Source of the DNA: Xenorhabdus ishibashii
Lineage (GTDB): Bacteria > Pseudomonadota > Gammaproteobacteria > Enterobacterales > Enterobacteriaceae
Direction of reading: 5' to 3'
Assembly: GCF_002632755.1 (NCBI RefSeq)
Contig: NZ_NJAK01000002.1
Span: 403,200 to 467,199, forward strand
Length of the DNA stretch: 64,000 bases
Shown: positions 51,270-61,161 of the stretch, piece by piece
Numbering within the stretch: the stretch's first letter is position 1
How the letters are laid out: every line of letters starts with the position of its first letter
Program-made: the position numbers and the translations under genes
The notes under the pieces: model-generated
The model's database searches: none
What the model was told of the DNA's origin: nothing
What the model saw: only the letters and a program-made list of their open reading frames with translations

Positions 51270-53334
51270 ATGACTTTAATTAAATCACCAAATCTAAAAC
51301 TGTCTACATTAAGTGTACTCATCTTCGCGAGTTTATCTTCTGCGAATGCCACAACAGTACCTTCGGAAACAGTACATTCCAAGAAAGAGAAATCTTCCAA
51401 AGACACTGTAACTGTCTATGCCACTGGCAACCAACGTGACAGTTTTGAAGCTCCTATGATGGTTACAGTCATTGAAGGCAATTCAGCCAGCAATCAGGTT
51501 GCAGGCAACGCAAATGATTTACTGCGCAATATTCCGGGAATTGATGTCGCTGGCGTTGGTCGTGCCAATGGACAGGATATCAGTATTCGGGTTATACCCA
51601 AAAGGGGGTATTAACGCTTGTTGATGGTATTCGGCAAGGGAGTAATACCGGACACCTCAATGGTGTGTTCCTCGATCCCGCTTTGATTAAACAAGTTGAA
51701 GTTGTCCGTGGCCCGTCAGCACTACTTTATGGCAGTGGTGCTTTGGGGGGGTTATTGCCTATCAAACCGTTGATGCCACAGATTTATTGGAAGAAGGCAA
51801 AAATACGGGTTTTCGTGTCTTTAGTCGCGCAGGTAGCGGTGATCACAGCCTGGGATTTGGGGGAGCTGCATTCGGTAAAACCGAACAGTTTGATGGGTTA
51901 GTTGCATTTGGTACCCGTGATGTGGGCAATATCCGTTTCGGGAATGGTGTAAAAGAGCATAATGACGAAACCATTGGCAACGCGGTGGTAAAAGGCTCTT
52001 GGAAAATAGACGAAAACCAAAAACTCAGCGGCAACTTGCGTTATTACCGCAATGAAGCACATGAACCTAAAAATCCACAACTGCCAAACAAAGATGACAG
52101 TCAACGGGTAGAACGCACCACTGCACAACGTGATGCTCAACTTTCTTATCAATTGAATCCAGAAAAATATGGCTGGTTAAATGCCAAAGCAGATATTTAT
52201 TATTCCGATATCAATATTAATAACAGAAGCAAAGACAAGGGCTTTGAAGGCCGTAAACAAGAGACTTATGGTATAAAACTTGAAAACCGTTCCCATTTTG
52301 GAACTACTGCCTTCGCAGCACACCAATTTACTTATGGTGGCGAAGCCTATAAACAAAAACAAAAGCCAAGCAGCAGCATTGTAGAAGGTTTTCCCAACGC
52401 AAATATTCATTTCGCATCTGGCTGGATTCAAGATGAAATGACCCTGCGTGATTTACCAGTCTCATTTATTGTGGGTACACGTTACGACAATTACAAAGCC
52501 TCAAATAATAAATATGATGATATCAGTGCTGACAAATGGTCATCAAAAGGCGCCATTAGTATTACCCCTACAGATTGGTCAATGCTATTTGCCTCCTATT
52601 CCCAGGCATTCCGTTCCCCAACTATGGGCGAAATGTATAACGATTCGAAACATTTCTATATGCCTTCAAGGAAAGGCGGTCCTGGAATTACAAATTATTG
52701 GAAACCAAATCCAAATTTACGTCCTGAAAGCAATGAAACTCAGGAGTATGGTTTCGGACTGCGTTTCGATGAGTTGTTTTCCAGCAATGATGATCTGAAA
52801 TTTAAAGCCAGCTATTTTGATACCCAAGCGAAAGACTATATATCTTCTACTGTGACATCCGATAGTAGGTTTACGACATCCGTTAATATTCCAAAGGCTA
52901 AAATTTGGGGTTGGGATGTTTCTGTGACGTATAACTCTGATTGGTTCTCCTGGGATCTCGCTTACAACCGTACAACGGGTAAGAATGAGAAAACTGGAGC
53001 ATCTATAGAGTCACTTAGTCCTGATACTCTGACTAGCACTTTGGATATTCCATTGTCTACAACAGGCTTTTCCATTGGATGGATTGGTAAATTTACCCAA
53101 CATACCAACCTCAGAGGAGTAAACGGTGATAGAAATGAACGTGGACAGAAAATCACCCAATACGCAGGTTATGGCGTCAATGACTTCTATGTCAGCTACC
53201 ACGGCACCGGAACATTAAAAGGGCTAACTACCTCCGTTGTACTGGGTAACGCTTTTGATAAAGCCTATTACTCATCACTGGGCGCGCCACAACATGGCCG
53301 CAACGCCAAACTGTTTGTGAGCTACCAGTGGTAA
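51270..53334 (+). pseudogene. hmuR: TonB-dependent hemin receptor HmuR, interrupted by two frameshifts
   Basis: Three consecutive frames make one HmuR-type receptor. Part 1 (from 51270) has a signal peptide and the plug start (DTVTVYATGNQ, LLRNIPGIDVAGVGRANGQDISIR). At the CGGGT at 51588-51592 one base is missing; one more base restores IR-GYTQKGVLTLVDG. Part 2 carries PALIKQVEVVRGPSALLYGSGALGG. In the G7 run at 51735-51741 a second G is missing; restoring it gives GGVIAYQTVDATDLLEEG. Part 3 is the intact barrel to FVSYQW at 53334. Repaired length is about 688 residues, near that of Yersinia HmuR. Either an inactivated gene or two errors at G runs. The four downstream genes are intact. Confidence 0.88.
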
Positions 53335-53408
53335 AAGAATAAACAGCCTATTATCTCGATTTTAAATAGAAATTGTTTTTAAACACCCTTTTTAAGGAGC
53401 TAGCAACT

Positions 53409-54482
53409 GTGAATCAATCACTTTATGAACGTTACCTACAAGCCAAGGCAGAAAATAAAGCTAAATATGCCCGCGATCTGGCGGCTTACCTCAGCGTCAG
53501 CGAAGGAGAGTTATTGCATAGCCGTGTTGGTATCGACGCAAAACGTTTGAATATTGACGCATCGACTCTGCTTCAGGAACTGGCAACAGTTGGTGAAACC
53601 AAGGCGATTACCCGTAATGACTTCGCCGTTCATGAACATATTGGCCGCTACGAAAATACCAAATTTAGTCCACATGTTGGTTTGATCCTTAATCCGCGCG
53701 AGCTTGACCTGCGCCTATTCTTCGAACACTGGAATAGCGTTTTCTCTTTAGTTGAACCCGCCAAGAATGGTGTGCGTCATAGCATTCAATTTTTTGACCG
53801 CCAAGGCGATGCGTTGCATAAAGTATATGCCACCAGCAACACCGATATGGCTGCATGGGATGCACTGATTGAAAAATATCAGACGAGTGAAAACCCAGTG
53901 CTGAAAATCCAACCGGAAGAAGTACCTGAACATGCAGAAGTCACAGAACAACTGAAAACACAGCTAGATGAGGAATGGCGTGCCATGACTGACGTTCATC
54001 AATTCTTCATCATGATGAAACGTCACAATCTTAACCGCCAGCAGATTTTCAATGCAGTTAAAGATGATTTGGCTTATCGTGTGGATAATTCAGCGCTCAC
54101 TCAAATTGTTGAAGTTGCCTATAAAGATCAAAACGAAATCATGATCTTTGTCGGAAACCGTGGTTGTGTCCAGATTTTCACGGGTAAATTGGAACGCCTG
54201 ATGCCTTATCAGGAAGAAAATTCTTCTCAGAAATGGCTCAACATTTTCAATCGCAATTTCACCCTACATCTGATTGAAAGTGCTATCGCAGAAAGCTGGG
54301 TGACCCGCAAACCGACTGATTGTGGCTTCGTCACCAGCCTTGAATTGTTTGATGCCAACGGCAACCAAATCGCACAGTTGTACGGCCAACGCACTGAAGG
54401 CACTCCTGAGCAAGCCCAATGGCGTGAACAAATTGCTGCTTTACCTAAACTGCAACCAGAACAGGAAACTTGTGTAGCATGA
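53409..54482 (+). CDS. hmuS: hemin-degrading/transport factor HmuS
   Basis: A 357-residue HemS/HmuS protein made of two similar halves, e.g. PHVGLILNPRELDLRLFFEHW in the first and NRGCVQIFTGKLERL in the second, that binds and degrades haem in the cytoplasm. It starts at GTG 53409, with AAGGAG nine bases upstream; the N terminus NQSLYERYLQAKAENKAKYARDLA matches the family. It overlaps hmuT by ATGA. Confidence 0.94.
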   Translation: MNQSLYERYLQAKAENKAKYARDLAAYLSVSEGELLHSRVGIDAKRLNIDASTLLQELATVGETKAITRNDFAVHEHIGRYENTKFSPHVGLILNPRELDLRLFFEHWNSVFSLVEPAKNGVRHSIQFFDRQGDALHKVYATSNTDMAAWDALIEKYQTSENPVLKIQPEEVPEHAEVTEQLKTQLDEEWRAMTDVHQFFIMMKRHNLNRQQIFNAVKDDLAYRVDNSALTQIVEVAYKDQNEIMIFVGNRGCVQIFTGKLERLMPYQEENSSQKWLNIFNRNFTLHLIESAIAESWVTRKPTDCGFVTSLELFDANGNQIAQLYGQRTEGTPEQAQWREQIAALPKLQPEQETCVA

Positions 54483-55297
54483 AAAAATGGCTTCTAACAT
54501 TTATGCTTGCCATCTCTTTCAATGTGTTCTCTGCTGAACGCATTGTTACCATTGGTGGCGATGTGTCTGAAATTGTTTTTGCACTTGGCGAAGGACAGCA
54601 CGTTGTCGCAAGGGACAGTACCAGCCAAAATCCCAAGGAACTGCTCTCTTTACCCGATGTCGGGTATATGAGGATGTTGAATTCAGAAGGGATTCTATCC
54701 ATGCGCCCATCACTCGTGATTGCAAGTGAGGCAGCTCAACCTTCTCTGGCACTCAAGCAAGTCGAAGATTCCGGTGTAAAAGTCATTAAAGTAACCAGCG
54801 AAACCTCGTTAGAAGCCGTTCCTGCAAAAATCATGACCGTCGCCAAGGCGGTCAACCAGGAAAAACGTGGTGAAGCATTGATTGTTCAATATCGGCAACA
54901 GCTTGCAAATATAGCCACGTCAGATATTTCCACCAAAATCGTCTTTGTTATGAGTCATGGAGGTATCATGCCAATGGCGGCTGGTCAGAAAACCGCAGCC
55001 GATCAAATTATTCGGGCTATTGGTGCAAAAAATGCGATGCAAGGTTTTCAGGGATACCGTCCTTTATCTCAAGAGGGTGTTATTGCCAGCAAGCCTGATT
55101 TACTGCTAGTCAGTACCGAAGGGCTAAAAACGTTAGGTGGAATGGATAAAATTTGGCAACTCCCAGGGTTAAGTTTCACACCTGCTGGAAAGAAAAAACA
55201 GGTTGTGGTTGTTGATGAAATGGGCCTGCTTGGATTTGGTCTGCAAACACCTGCTGTAATGAAACAAGTCCGTGATGCCGCGGAGAAAGTGCAATGA
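54479..55297 (+). CDS. hmuT: hemin ABC transporter periplasmic binding protein HmuT
   Basis: A 272-residue cluster-8 substrate-binding protein: signal peptide MKKWLLTFMLAISFNVFSA, then the helical-backbone fold typical of haem and B12 binders (RIVTIGGDVSEIVFALGEG). It hands haem to HmuUV. The ATG at 54479 overlaps the hmuS stop (ATGA); its own stop overlaps the hmuU start in the same way. Confidence 0.94.
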   Translation: MKKWLLTFMLAISFNVFSAERIVTIGGDVSEIVFALGEGQHVVARDSTSQNPKELLSLPDVGYMRMLNSEGILSMRPSLVIASEAAQPSLALKQVEDSGVKVIKVTSETSLEAVPAKIMTVAKAVNQEKRGEALIVQYRQQLANIATSDISTKIVFVMSHGGIMPMAAGQKTAADQIIRAIGAKNAMQGFQGYRPLSQEGVIASKPDLLLVSTEGLKTLGGMDKIWQLPGLSFTPAGKKKQVVVVDEMGLLGFGLQTPAVMKQVRDAAEKVQ

Positions 55298-56292
55298 ATC
55301 ACTCCCGTTCCCCCAGTCTCGGTGTGATAGTGCTGAGCTTATTGCTACTCTTTCTGGCAATTAGTTCAGCAAATATGGGGGCATTGCCACTCTCTTTTAA
55401 AACACTGTGGGGGGCCTCTTTGGATGACCCACAGTGGCAAATTTGGTTAAATATTCGGTTACCACGTATTTTGCTGGCGATCCTTGTTGGAGGCGCGCTG
55501 GCTGTATCTGGTGCAGTAATGCAAGGGTTATTCCGTAACCCTCTGGCCGATCCTGGGCTATTAGGGATCAGTAGTGGTGCAGCACTTACCGTCGCAATGT
55601 TTATTGTGTTGCCTTTCGCTTTACCTGCCAGCATTACGTTGTACGGACATATTATTGCAGCGTTTATTGGCAGTTTATTGGTATCATCCCTGATATTCAT
55701 TCTTAATAAATATAATCACGGCAACCTGTCAAAGTTACTCCTTGCAGGCATCGCCATTAATGCACTATGTGCGTCATTTATTGGCGTATTGAGTTATATC
55801 AGTAACGACCAACAATTACGCCAATTTTCCATTTGGATGATGGGTTCACTCAGCCAAATCGAGTGGCCAACATTAGCTATTGCTGCATCACTCATCATTC
55901 CTGTTTGTATACTGGCAATCAGTCAGTCACGTAAACTCAATTTGTTGCAACTGGGAGATGAAGAAGCGCACTATTTAGGCGTTAACGTCCAGCGCACCAA
56001 ATATCAATTATTGCTGTTAAGTGCCTTATTGGTTGGATGTGCGGTTGCTTTGACCGGTGTCATTGGTTTTATTGGCTTAGTCATTCCACACCTTGCCAGA
56101 CAGCGATTTGGGGGAGATCATACTTGGCTATTACCGATATCTGCTCTGGGTGGTGCATGTCTCCTGTTAAAAGCCGATACATTAGCCAGAACACTTGTTT
56201 CCCCTGCTGAAATGCCAGTAGGCCTTATCACTGGTTTGATCGGTGCCCCCTATTTTTTATGGCTCATTCTTAAGCCATCAAGAAACCGTTGA
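55294..56292 (+). CDS. hmuU: hemin ABC transporter permease HmuU
   Basis: A 332-residue FecCD-family permease with about ten helices. Conserved [33 protein letters not shown] and [15 protein letters not shown] blocks are present. It overlaps hmuT by four bases. Confidence 0.95.
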   Translation: MNHSRSPSLGVIVLSLLLLFLAISSANMGALPLSFKTLWGASLDDPQWQIWLNIRLPRILLAILVGGALAVSGAVMQGLFRNPLADPGLLGISSGAALTVAMFIVLPFALPASITLYGHIIAAFIGSLLVSSLIFILNKYNHGNLSKLLLAGIAINALCASFIGVLSYISNDQQLRQFSIWMMGSLSQIEWPTLAIAASLIIPVCILAISQSRKLNLLQLGDEEAHYLGVNVQRTKYQLLLLSALLVGCAVALTGVIGFIGLVIPHLARQRFGGDHTWLLPISALGGACLLLKADTLARTLVSPAEMPVGLITGLIGAPYFLWLILKPSRNR

Positions 56293-56306
56293 TAATGGAG
56301 CCGATC

Positions 56307-57089
56307 ATGTCAAATAATTTACTGGAAGCGCAAAATTTAAATTATTTCATCGGGCAGCGCCAGATAATCAAGGATGTTTCCCTTTCCCTGCACCAAGGGG
56401 AAGTTGTTGCAATTATTGGTCCAAACGGGGCGGGAAAATCAACACTGTTACGTCTATTGACTGGCTATATCCCACCCAGTTCAGGAAATTGTCTGTTAAA
56501 AGGAATGCCTATTTCCCGCTGGCCAACTCAGCAACTGGCTCGCATTCGTGCAGTCATGCGGCAATATAGCGCCCTCTCCTTTCCTTTTAGCGTAGAGGAA
56601 GTCATCGCTATGGGACGTGTTCCCCATGAAAATGCCCACAAAAAAACCGCCATTGATGAAGCGATTGCACTGACAGAGTGTGAAGAATTGAGAAACAGGA
56701 ATTATCAGCAATTATCAGGGGGAGAACAGCAACGGGTTCAACTGGCCAGAGTTTTAACTCAACTTTGGCACCCTGAACCGACCGAATCTTGTCTGTTTTT
56801 GGATGAACCCACGTCAGCATTAGATCTTTATCACCAGCAACATACATTGCGATTGGTTCACCGCCTGACACGAAAGCATCCCATTGCTGCCTGTTGTGTA
56901 CTACATGATTTGAATCTGGCATCACTTTACGCCGATAAGATTATCTTATTGCACAAAGGCCGATTAGTTGCTTCCGGTACTCCACAAGAGGTACTGCGTG
57001 ACGATATTCTTAAACAATGGTATCAAGCCGACTTGGGTGTTATGCAGCATCCTGAAACTCATCAGCCACAAATCTATCTCCGGCAATAA
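56307..57089 (+). CDS. hmuV: hemin ABC transporter ATP-binding protein HmuV
   Basis: A 260-residue ATPase: Walker [10 protein letters not shown], signature [15 protein letters not shown], Walker [13 protein letters not shown]. The start is placed at 56307, with TGGAG six bases upstream; in-frame earlier codons overlap the ribosome site. Last gene of the hemin locus. Confidence 0.94.
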   Translation: MSNNLLEAQNLNYFIGQRQIIKDVSLSLHQGEVVAIIGPNGAGKSTLLRLLTGYIPPSSGNCLLKGMPISRWPTQQLARIRAVMRQYSALSFPFSVEEVIAMGRVPHENAHKKTAIDEAIALTECEELRNRNYQQLSGGEQQRVQLARVLTQLWHPEPTESCLFLDEPTSALDLYHQQHTLRLVHRLTRKHPIAACCVLHDLNLASLYADKIILLHKGRLVASGTPQEVLRDDILKQWYQADLGVMQHPETHQPQIYLRQ

Positions 57090-57133
57090 AAGGTTAGCGT
57101 TTATTCCCTTTTTATAATGCGATACAGATAAAA

Positions 57134-57169
57134 AAGGCAAACTTTGTTGTGATCGGCAAATTTTGCCTT
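57134..57169. terminator. terminator after hmuV
   Basis: AAGGCAAA / TTTGCCTT, 8-bp stem with flanking A and T runs, between convergent hmuV and the membrane-protein gene. Confidence 0.7.
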
Positions 57170-57204
57170 GAATAAGTAAAAATTGGACTCAAAATAGTTT
57201 GAAA

Positions 57205-57837
57205 TTAATGAATATTTTTAGAAATACGTTGCTTACGGGCTGAAGGCAAATACCAAAGTGTAGCAATAAGACACAGGGCATACCCCAACATTTCACAGCC
57301 TTCTTCCACCATATTTTTAACCGTCCGGTTAAAATGTTCATCCATCAAACCCTGCCACAGCGCCCCCATGCCAAATAAACGGGAAAACACCAGTACACAC
57401 AACAGGCCACAAGCCATCATAGAATAACTTTGGTGACGTGTGAAATGGACAAGTCCAGAGAGAGTTTGTTGCCCATTTTTGCAGGCATACCCAATACAGA
57501 CTAAAGCGAGCGGGATCGCAAACCATGACCATGCACCATGAAAGAGGAGATTATCAAAATAGATGTCTAATTCTCTAATCAGAAGACAACTGAAAAAACC
57601 AGCCATTAATATCAATGACGGGCGTAACTTTACATTTTTCTTAACTTCATAAAACAGCAAAACAGCAATAACCAACAAAGTTAACTCCTGAAAAACCTCA
57701 GTCAATGAATCCTCATGCACACCATTTTTCAGGTAATTAACATCCAGAAAGAGTAAACCTGTAACTCCTGCTATCACTAATGCGTAAAAAATAAAAAAAA
57801 CCAGCTTTTTGGTTAAATAGATAATATACGGCTGCAT
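57205..57837 (-). CDS. unrecognised integral membrane protein
   Basis: A 210-residue protein with about six hydrophobic helices (for example IFYALVIAGVTGLLFLDV, LTLLVIAVLLFYEV, LILMAGFFSCLLI, WFAIPLALVCIGYAC). Charged conserved-looking residues lie in loops: ESL-TEVFQE after helix 1, RELDIYFDN, and MDEHFNRTVKNMVEEGCEMLGYA before the last helix. I do not recognise a family. GAGGA four bases before the ATG. Positioned between the hemin locus and the IS element; no link to either is shown. Confidence 0.75.
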   Translation of the reverse strand: MQPYIIYLTKKLVFFIFYALVIAGVTGLLFLDVNYLKNGVHEDSLTEVFQELTLLVIAVLLFYEVKKNVKLRPSLILMAGFFSCLLIRELDIYFDNLLFHGAWSWFAIPLALVCIGYACKNGQQTLSGLVHFTRHQSYSMMACGLLCVLVFSRLFGMGALWQGLMDEHFNRTVKNMVEEGCEMLGYALCLIATLWYLPSARKQRISKNIH

Positions 57838-58024
57838 TACATCCTCGTTTATAATTTATAATGCGGGGCATAATACCACTTACATTAAAATCTGATGAGC
57901 ATCTGGTGCGGTGGTTTATTTTATAAGCGAAAAAATAAATCATAGATAACAGCTATTAACCTGAAGCCGCACATTTTGCGTATACGATAAAAAAGAAATT
58001 CTTAAAATGGCTCGCACAATAACA

Positions 58025-58030
58025 TAGCTA
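58025..58030. repeat. left target-site duplication of the IS982-family element
   Basis: TAGCTA immediately before the left terminal inverted repeat, repeated at 59020-59025 after the right one. It is a palindrome, so orientation cannot be told. Confidence 0.8.
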
Positions 58031-59019
58031 ACCCGAATTCTGGATAAGAAATTGACGAGAAGCCTGTTCCAGGAGCAAAGTTTTGGTGCACACCGAAAAC
58101 AACTCCGAGGGGGAACAGGCTATGGACAAGTTAGTTGAAATTTTCTGTGATGTCGATGATTTTTGCCGTTTTTTCATTCCTCAATGGGAACAATTTTGCC
58201 TTGAGAGTGGGCATCGTTTACGCCGCCGACAAGGTCATATGTATCCCAGTGAAATCATGACCATTTTGATCCTTTTTCATATGTCGCATTACCGTGATTT
58301 TAAAAATTTTTATTTGAAACATATTTGGCAATACCACCACCGCGACTTCGCCACTTTACTCAGTTATACCCGTTTTATCAGCGTTGCCCCTTCCGTTTTG
58401 GTGCCATTATGCAGCTATCTGACTCAATTAAAAGGGAAACCCACAGGCATTGCTTTTATTGATTCCACCAGTTTGAGTGTCTGCCATAACATTCGCATCC
58501 CTCGACATAAGGTCTTTGCGGGGATCGCACAGCGTGGAAAAAATTCAATGGGATGGTTTTATGGTTTCAAATTACACTTGGTTGTCAATCATCAGGGGGA
58601 AATTCTCGCGCTTAAAGTCACGGCCGGTAATGTGGATGATCGGGAACCGGTTCGCGAATTAACCACAGAATTAATGGGTTCTCTTTACGGCGATAAAGGT
58701 TATCTGAGTCAGGAATTGGCGGACGATTTAGCCAACAGCGGTGTCACTTTCATCACGAAAAAACGGCGTAACATGAAAGCCCGTATGCAAGCTGAGTGGG
58801 ATAAGATAATGTTAAAAAAGCGTTTTATCATTGAAACGATTAATGGCCAATTAAAATTAATTTCTCAGATAGAGCACTCTCGCCACCGAAGTATAAGAGG
58901 ATTTATGTTGACCGTTTTAGGTGGACTGATCGCTTACTGCCTTAAATTGAAAAAACCATCACTGAAAGTTTTCTACTCAGAAGACGCTGTTCCAATGATG
59001 GCTTAAGCAGAATTCGGGT
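58031..59019 (+). mobile_element. complete IS982-family insertion sequence, 989 bp
   Basis: Terminal inverted repeats ACCCGAATTCTG (58031-58042) and CAGAATTCGGGT (59008-59019), perfect over 12 bp and partly matching for several more. Six-base TAGCTA duplications flank it. One full-length transposase is inside. The element looks intact and potentially active, inserted 52 bases upstream of a MarA/SoxS-type regulator. Confidence 0.92.
58122..59006 (+). CDS. IS982-family transposase
   Basis: A 294-residue DDE transposase of the IS982 family when started at ATG 58122. Catalytic residues: Asp in GIAFIDSTSLSV, Asp in GSLYGDKGYLS and Glu in FIIETINGQLK. A TTG thirteen codons upstream is an alternative start, but 294 residues fits the family. 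No frameshift or stop is visible. Confidence 0.93.
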   Translation: MDKLVEIFCDVDDFCRFFIPQWEQFCLESGHRLRRRQGHMYPSEIMTILILFHMSHYRDFKNFYLKHIWQYHHRDFATLLSYTRFISVAPSVLVPLCSYLTQLKGKPTGIAFIDSTSLSVCHNIRIPRHKVFAGIAQRGKNSMGWFYGFKLHLVVNHQGEILALKVTAGNVDDREPVRELTTELMGSLYGDKGYLSQELADDLANSGVTFITKKRRNMKARMQAEWDKIMLKKRFIIETINGQLKLISQIEHSRHRSIRGFMLTVLGGLIAYCLKLKKPSLKVFYSEDAVPMMA

Positions 59020-59025
59020 TAGCTA
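59020..59025. repeat. right target-site duplication of the IS982-family element
   Basis: TAGCTA, matching 58025-58030. Confidence 0.8.
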
Positions 59026-59076
59026 ATTATTTATCAATGTATTTTTAGCAAAATCCCACCTATGTGGAAGGTAAAC

Positions 59077-59442
59077 ATGTTAGAAAATATTATCAACGAT
59101 ATTGTAAGATGGTTAGAAAGCCAACTTCAACGGAATGAAGGTATTAAAATAGATGCTATAGCCCACAAAAGTGGTTACTCAAAATGGCATTTACAACGAA
59201 TTTTTAAGGAATTAAAAGGCTGTACTTTAGGTCAATATGTGCGCCGTCGTCGTCTCCATGAAGCAGCCAGATCTTTACGTGAAGGCAATTTACCCATCCT
59301 TGACATTGCGCTTCAATATGGTTTTAGCTCTCAAGCTACATTTACCCGAATATTTAAAAAACATTTTAATACTACACCCGCTAAATTCCGGGAAAACGGA
59401 CATCTGCCTGAGTTGAAGACGTTCCTACATTGTGAGGAATAA
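59077..59442 (+). CDS. MarA/SoxS/Rob-type AraC-family transcriptional activator
   Basis: A 121-residue protein consisting only of the paired helix-turn-helix DNA-binding domain: IDAIAHKSGYSKWHLQRIFKELKG and ILDIALQYGFSSQATFTRIFKKHFN. Such stand-alone activators (MarA, SoxS, RamA, and relatives) switch on efflux, redox and membrane-permeability genes through marboxes. Which member it is cannot be fixed. The start at 59077 has GGAAGG upstream. The IS982 element lies only 52 bases upstream of the start, so the native promoter or operator has been displaced. Confidence 0.88.
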   Translation: MLENIINDIVRWLESQLQRNEGIKIDAIAHKSGYSKWHLQRIFKELKGCTLGQYVRRRRLHEAARSLREGNLPILDIALQYGFSSQATFTRIFKKHFNTTPAKFRENGHLPELKTFLHCEE

Positions 59443-59466
59443 ACCTCATAAAGAATAAGTATTCTA

Positions 59467-59532
59467 AAATAGAGATGCCGCAAAAAATAAGTACACAACC
59501 CAAAATAGCGCCAATATTGCGGAACTCTATTT
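59467..59532. repeat. long imperfect inverted repeat between the AraC-type gene and nlpC
   Basis: AAATAGAGATGCCGCAA (59467-59483) faces TTGCGGAACTCTATTT (59517-59532), pairing 14 of about 16 positions around a 33-base loop. It can terminate both convergent genes, or could be the relic of a small transposon-like repeat. Confidence 0.55.
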
Positions 59533-59563
59533 ATAATGGAACAATGATGAAATGGAAGTGACG

Positions 59564-60043
59564 TTAAATCCTACGGGCTTGCCAAAAAACACGACGCCAA
59601 TATACATTATCAAGAGAAGAGCGTATTACGCCTTTACTTGTAGATGCATGAATAAACTGGTTGTTAGTATCATAAATGCCCACATGTAACTCACTTTTTC
59701 CACTACCGATTTTGAAAAAAACCAGATCGCCTGGCATCAGATCATCTTTACTTATCCGCGTGCCTATGTTCATTTGTTCACTTGTTGTGCGAGGAAGCTG
59801 GATATTAAAGCGATCAGAAAAAGTTCGGTACACAAAACCGGAACAATCAATACCATGCCTATCCATTCCACCATAACGATATGGCGTATTCTGCCATCGT
59901 TTGAGTTGATCTTTTAACTGAGCAATAACCATTATCGGATCAGAGAGAGCAACCTTTAGTGGAGAGGAATTAGGCCTGGAAACAGGATTGGTACAACCAA
60001 TAAGAAACAAGCTGGATAGAAAAAATAAACACCTCAATTTCAT
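59564..60043 (-). CDS. nlpC: NlpC/P60-family lipoprotein NlpC
   Basis: A 159-residue lipoprotein with signal peptide and lipobox LIGC, then an NlpC/P60 peptidase domain: catalytic Cys in GIDCSGFVYRTF, His in ELHVGIYD and a third residue in FIHAS. Such enzymes cut D-Glu-DAP bonds in peptidoglycan. The ATG at 60043 has GGGGG seven bases upstream; a TTG two codons earlier is less likely. E. coli NlpC is of similar size. Confidence 0.92.
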   Translation of the reverse strand: MKLRCLFFLSSLFLIGCTNPVSRPNSSPLKVALSDPIMVIAQLKDQLKRWQNTPYRYGGMDRHGIDCSGFVYRTFSDRFNIQLPRTTSEQMNIGTRISKDDLMPGDLVFFKIGSGKSELHVGIYDTNNQFIHASTSKGVIRSSLDNVYWRRVFWQARRI

Positions 60044-60206
60044 TGTCAACCCCCGCCATTACTCACTATTTATTATACTGAATTTTCTGAATTACTATTT
60101 TTGCTCATTTTAGTGCATTTAAGGTTGTTTTGGCTATTTTGGGATTACCAGCACCCTAAATGGCTCCCCTTTGTATTGTGAAAATTTAAACTGGAGAGCA
60201 TCATAG

Positions 60207-60284
60207 GTGGCCTACTATAGCATAAAAAAACGCCCACGCGCAGACGACACTGTCCGCTATCGTTGCCCTATTGGTGTTATGTAG
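60207..60284 (+). pseudogene. possible remnant of a tyrosine-recombinase (phage integrase) N terminus
   Basis: A 25-codon frame beginning at GTG, with GGAG upstream: VAYYSIKKRPRADDTVRYRC, then PIGVM and a stop. Its pattern resembles the first residues of Enterobacterales phage-type integrases (AYxSIxKRxRADGTxRYRC). Nothing of the catalytic domain follows; the next 130 bases hold no frame. It suggests an old integration scar beside the arn operon. Similarity is from memory and over a short stretch. Confidence 0.4.
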
Positions 60285-60418
60285 TGCTCAATAACTTTCG
60301 GACACATTTTTAAAAAAGGTCATGTATTCAAAATGTTGCTCACCCTCGAATTAACGTCCTTCGTTGGGTGACAAAATCAACGTTTGATTTCCACCGAAAT
60401 ATTATGCGGTAACCATAA
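60285..60418. other. non-coding stretch downstream of arnF
   Basis: No gene is visible. It includes a bulged hairpin (CACCC..AACG / CGTTGGGTG near 60340-60370) that may help end the arn transcript. Together with 60050-60206 this makes about 375 bases between nlpC and arnF holding only the integrase-like fragment. Confidence 0.4.
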
Positions 60419-60814
60419 TCAATGAGATTGTTTTTTTTCTGGTTTGCTGATTAACCAAATACCCAATAAGATAAAAAAAACGCCCGACGTTTTTAACAGT
60501 GAAATAGTTTCACTGAACCAAGGTAATAAAGCCGCCATTAAATAAACAAAGGCGTAACTCAAACTAATAATAGGGTATGCTTTATTCAATGGCAGATATT
60601 TCAATGTAAAAAACCAACATAACATGGATAATATATAACCCGCCAATCCTGCCATAATCATCAGCAAAGGATTGTGATTTGCCCAAAACCAGTTGATATC
60701 CAGCCAATGCATTGATAACGAAAGTTCCGGCAGATGGGCAACTCCCCACTTCAATAACAATTGCGCTACAGTGATCAGCAAGACACTCGCCATCCCCCAA
60801 AGATAACCTTTCAT
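60419..60814 (-). CDS. arnF: L-Ara4N-phosphoundecaprenol flippase subunit ArnF
   Basis: A 131-residue four-helix small-multidrug-resistance-type protein starting [21 protein letters not shown]. With ArnE it moves undecaprenyl-phosphate-L-Ara4N across the inner membrane. The ATG at 60814 overlaps the arnE stop (ATGA). The frame stays open another 73 codons upstream, but that is inside arnE. Last gene of the operon. Confidence 0.93.
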   Translation of the reverse strand: MKGYLWGMASVLLITVAQLLLKWGVAHLPELSLSMHWLDINWFWANHNPLLMIMAGLAGYILSMLCWFFTLKYLPLNKAYPIISLSYAFVYLMAALLPWFSETISLLKTSGVFFILLGIWLISKPEKKQSH

Positions 60815-61161
60815 TGACTCAAACTCATCAATAAGATGCCAAACATAATGGCAAAAATCCCCATCCAGTGCTTTAACCCCACCTTTTCCTGATACAGGAA
60901 TTGTCCAATCAAAGTCACTATGACAAAATTTATACTCAGCAGAGGGTAAGCGATACTCAGTGGCAGAAATTGCAATAATCGCAACCAAAATATCATCCCT
61001 ATACCCAACAGAAGAATAGCACTGGACAACCATATGACCATAGATACCACCTTATGTGGGGTATCTTTTTTCTGCCAACAACTAACCGCCTGTTTCTGGC
61101 ATAATTGCCCCGCACAAGTCAGTAAGCTAACCAAAATCAATAATGTTATATTGCTGATCAT
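60811..61161 (-). CDS. arnE: L-Ara4N-phosphoundecaprenol flippase subunit ArnE
   Basis: A 116-residue four-helix EmrE-like protein ([34 protein letters not shown]). Partner of ArnF in flipping the aminoarabinose carrier. It overlaps arnT and arnF by four bases each. Confidence 0.93.
   Translation of the reverse strand: MISNITLLILVSLLTCAGQLCQKQAVSCWQKKDTPHKVVSMVIWLSSAILLLGIGMIFWLRLLQFLPLSIAYPLLSINFVIVTLIGQFLYQEKVGLKHWMGIFAIMFGILLMSLSQ

Noticed and set aside
60815..61033. N-terminally extended arnF of 204 residues
   Set aside because: The extra 73 residues are an out-of-frame reading of arnE; the ATG at 60814 couples to the arnE stop and matches ArnF.
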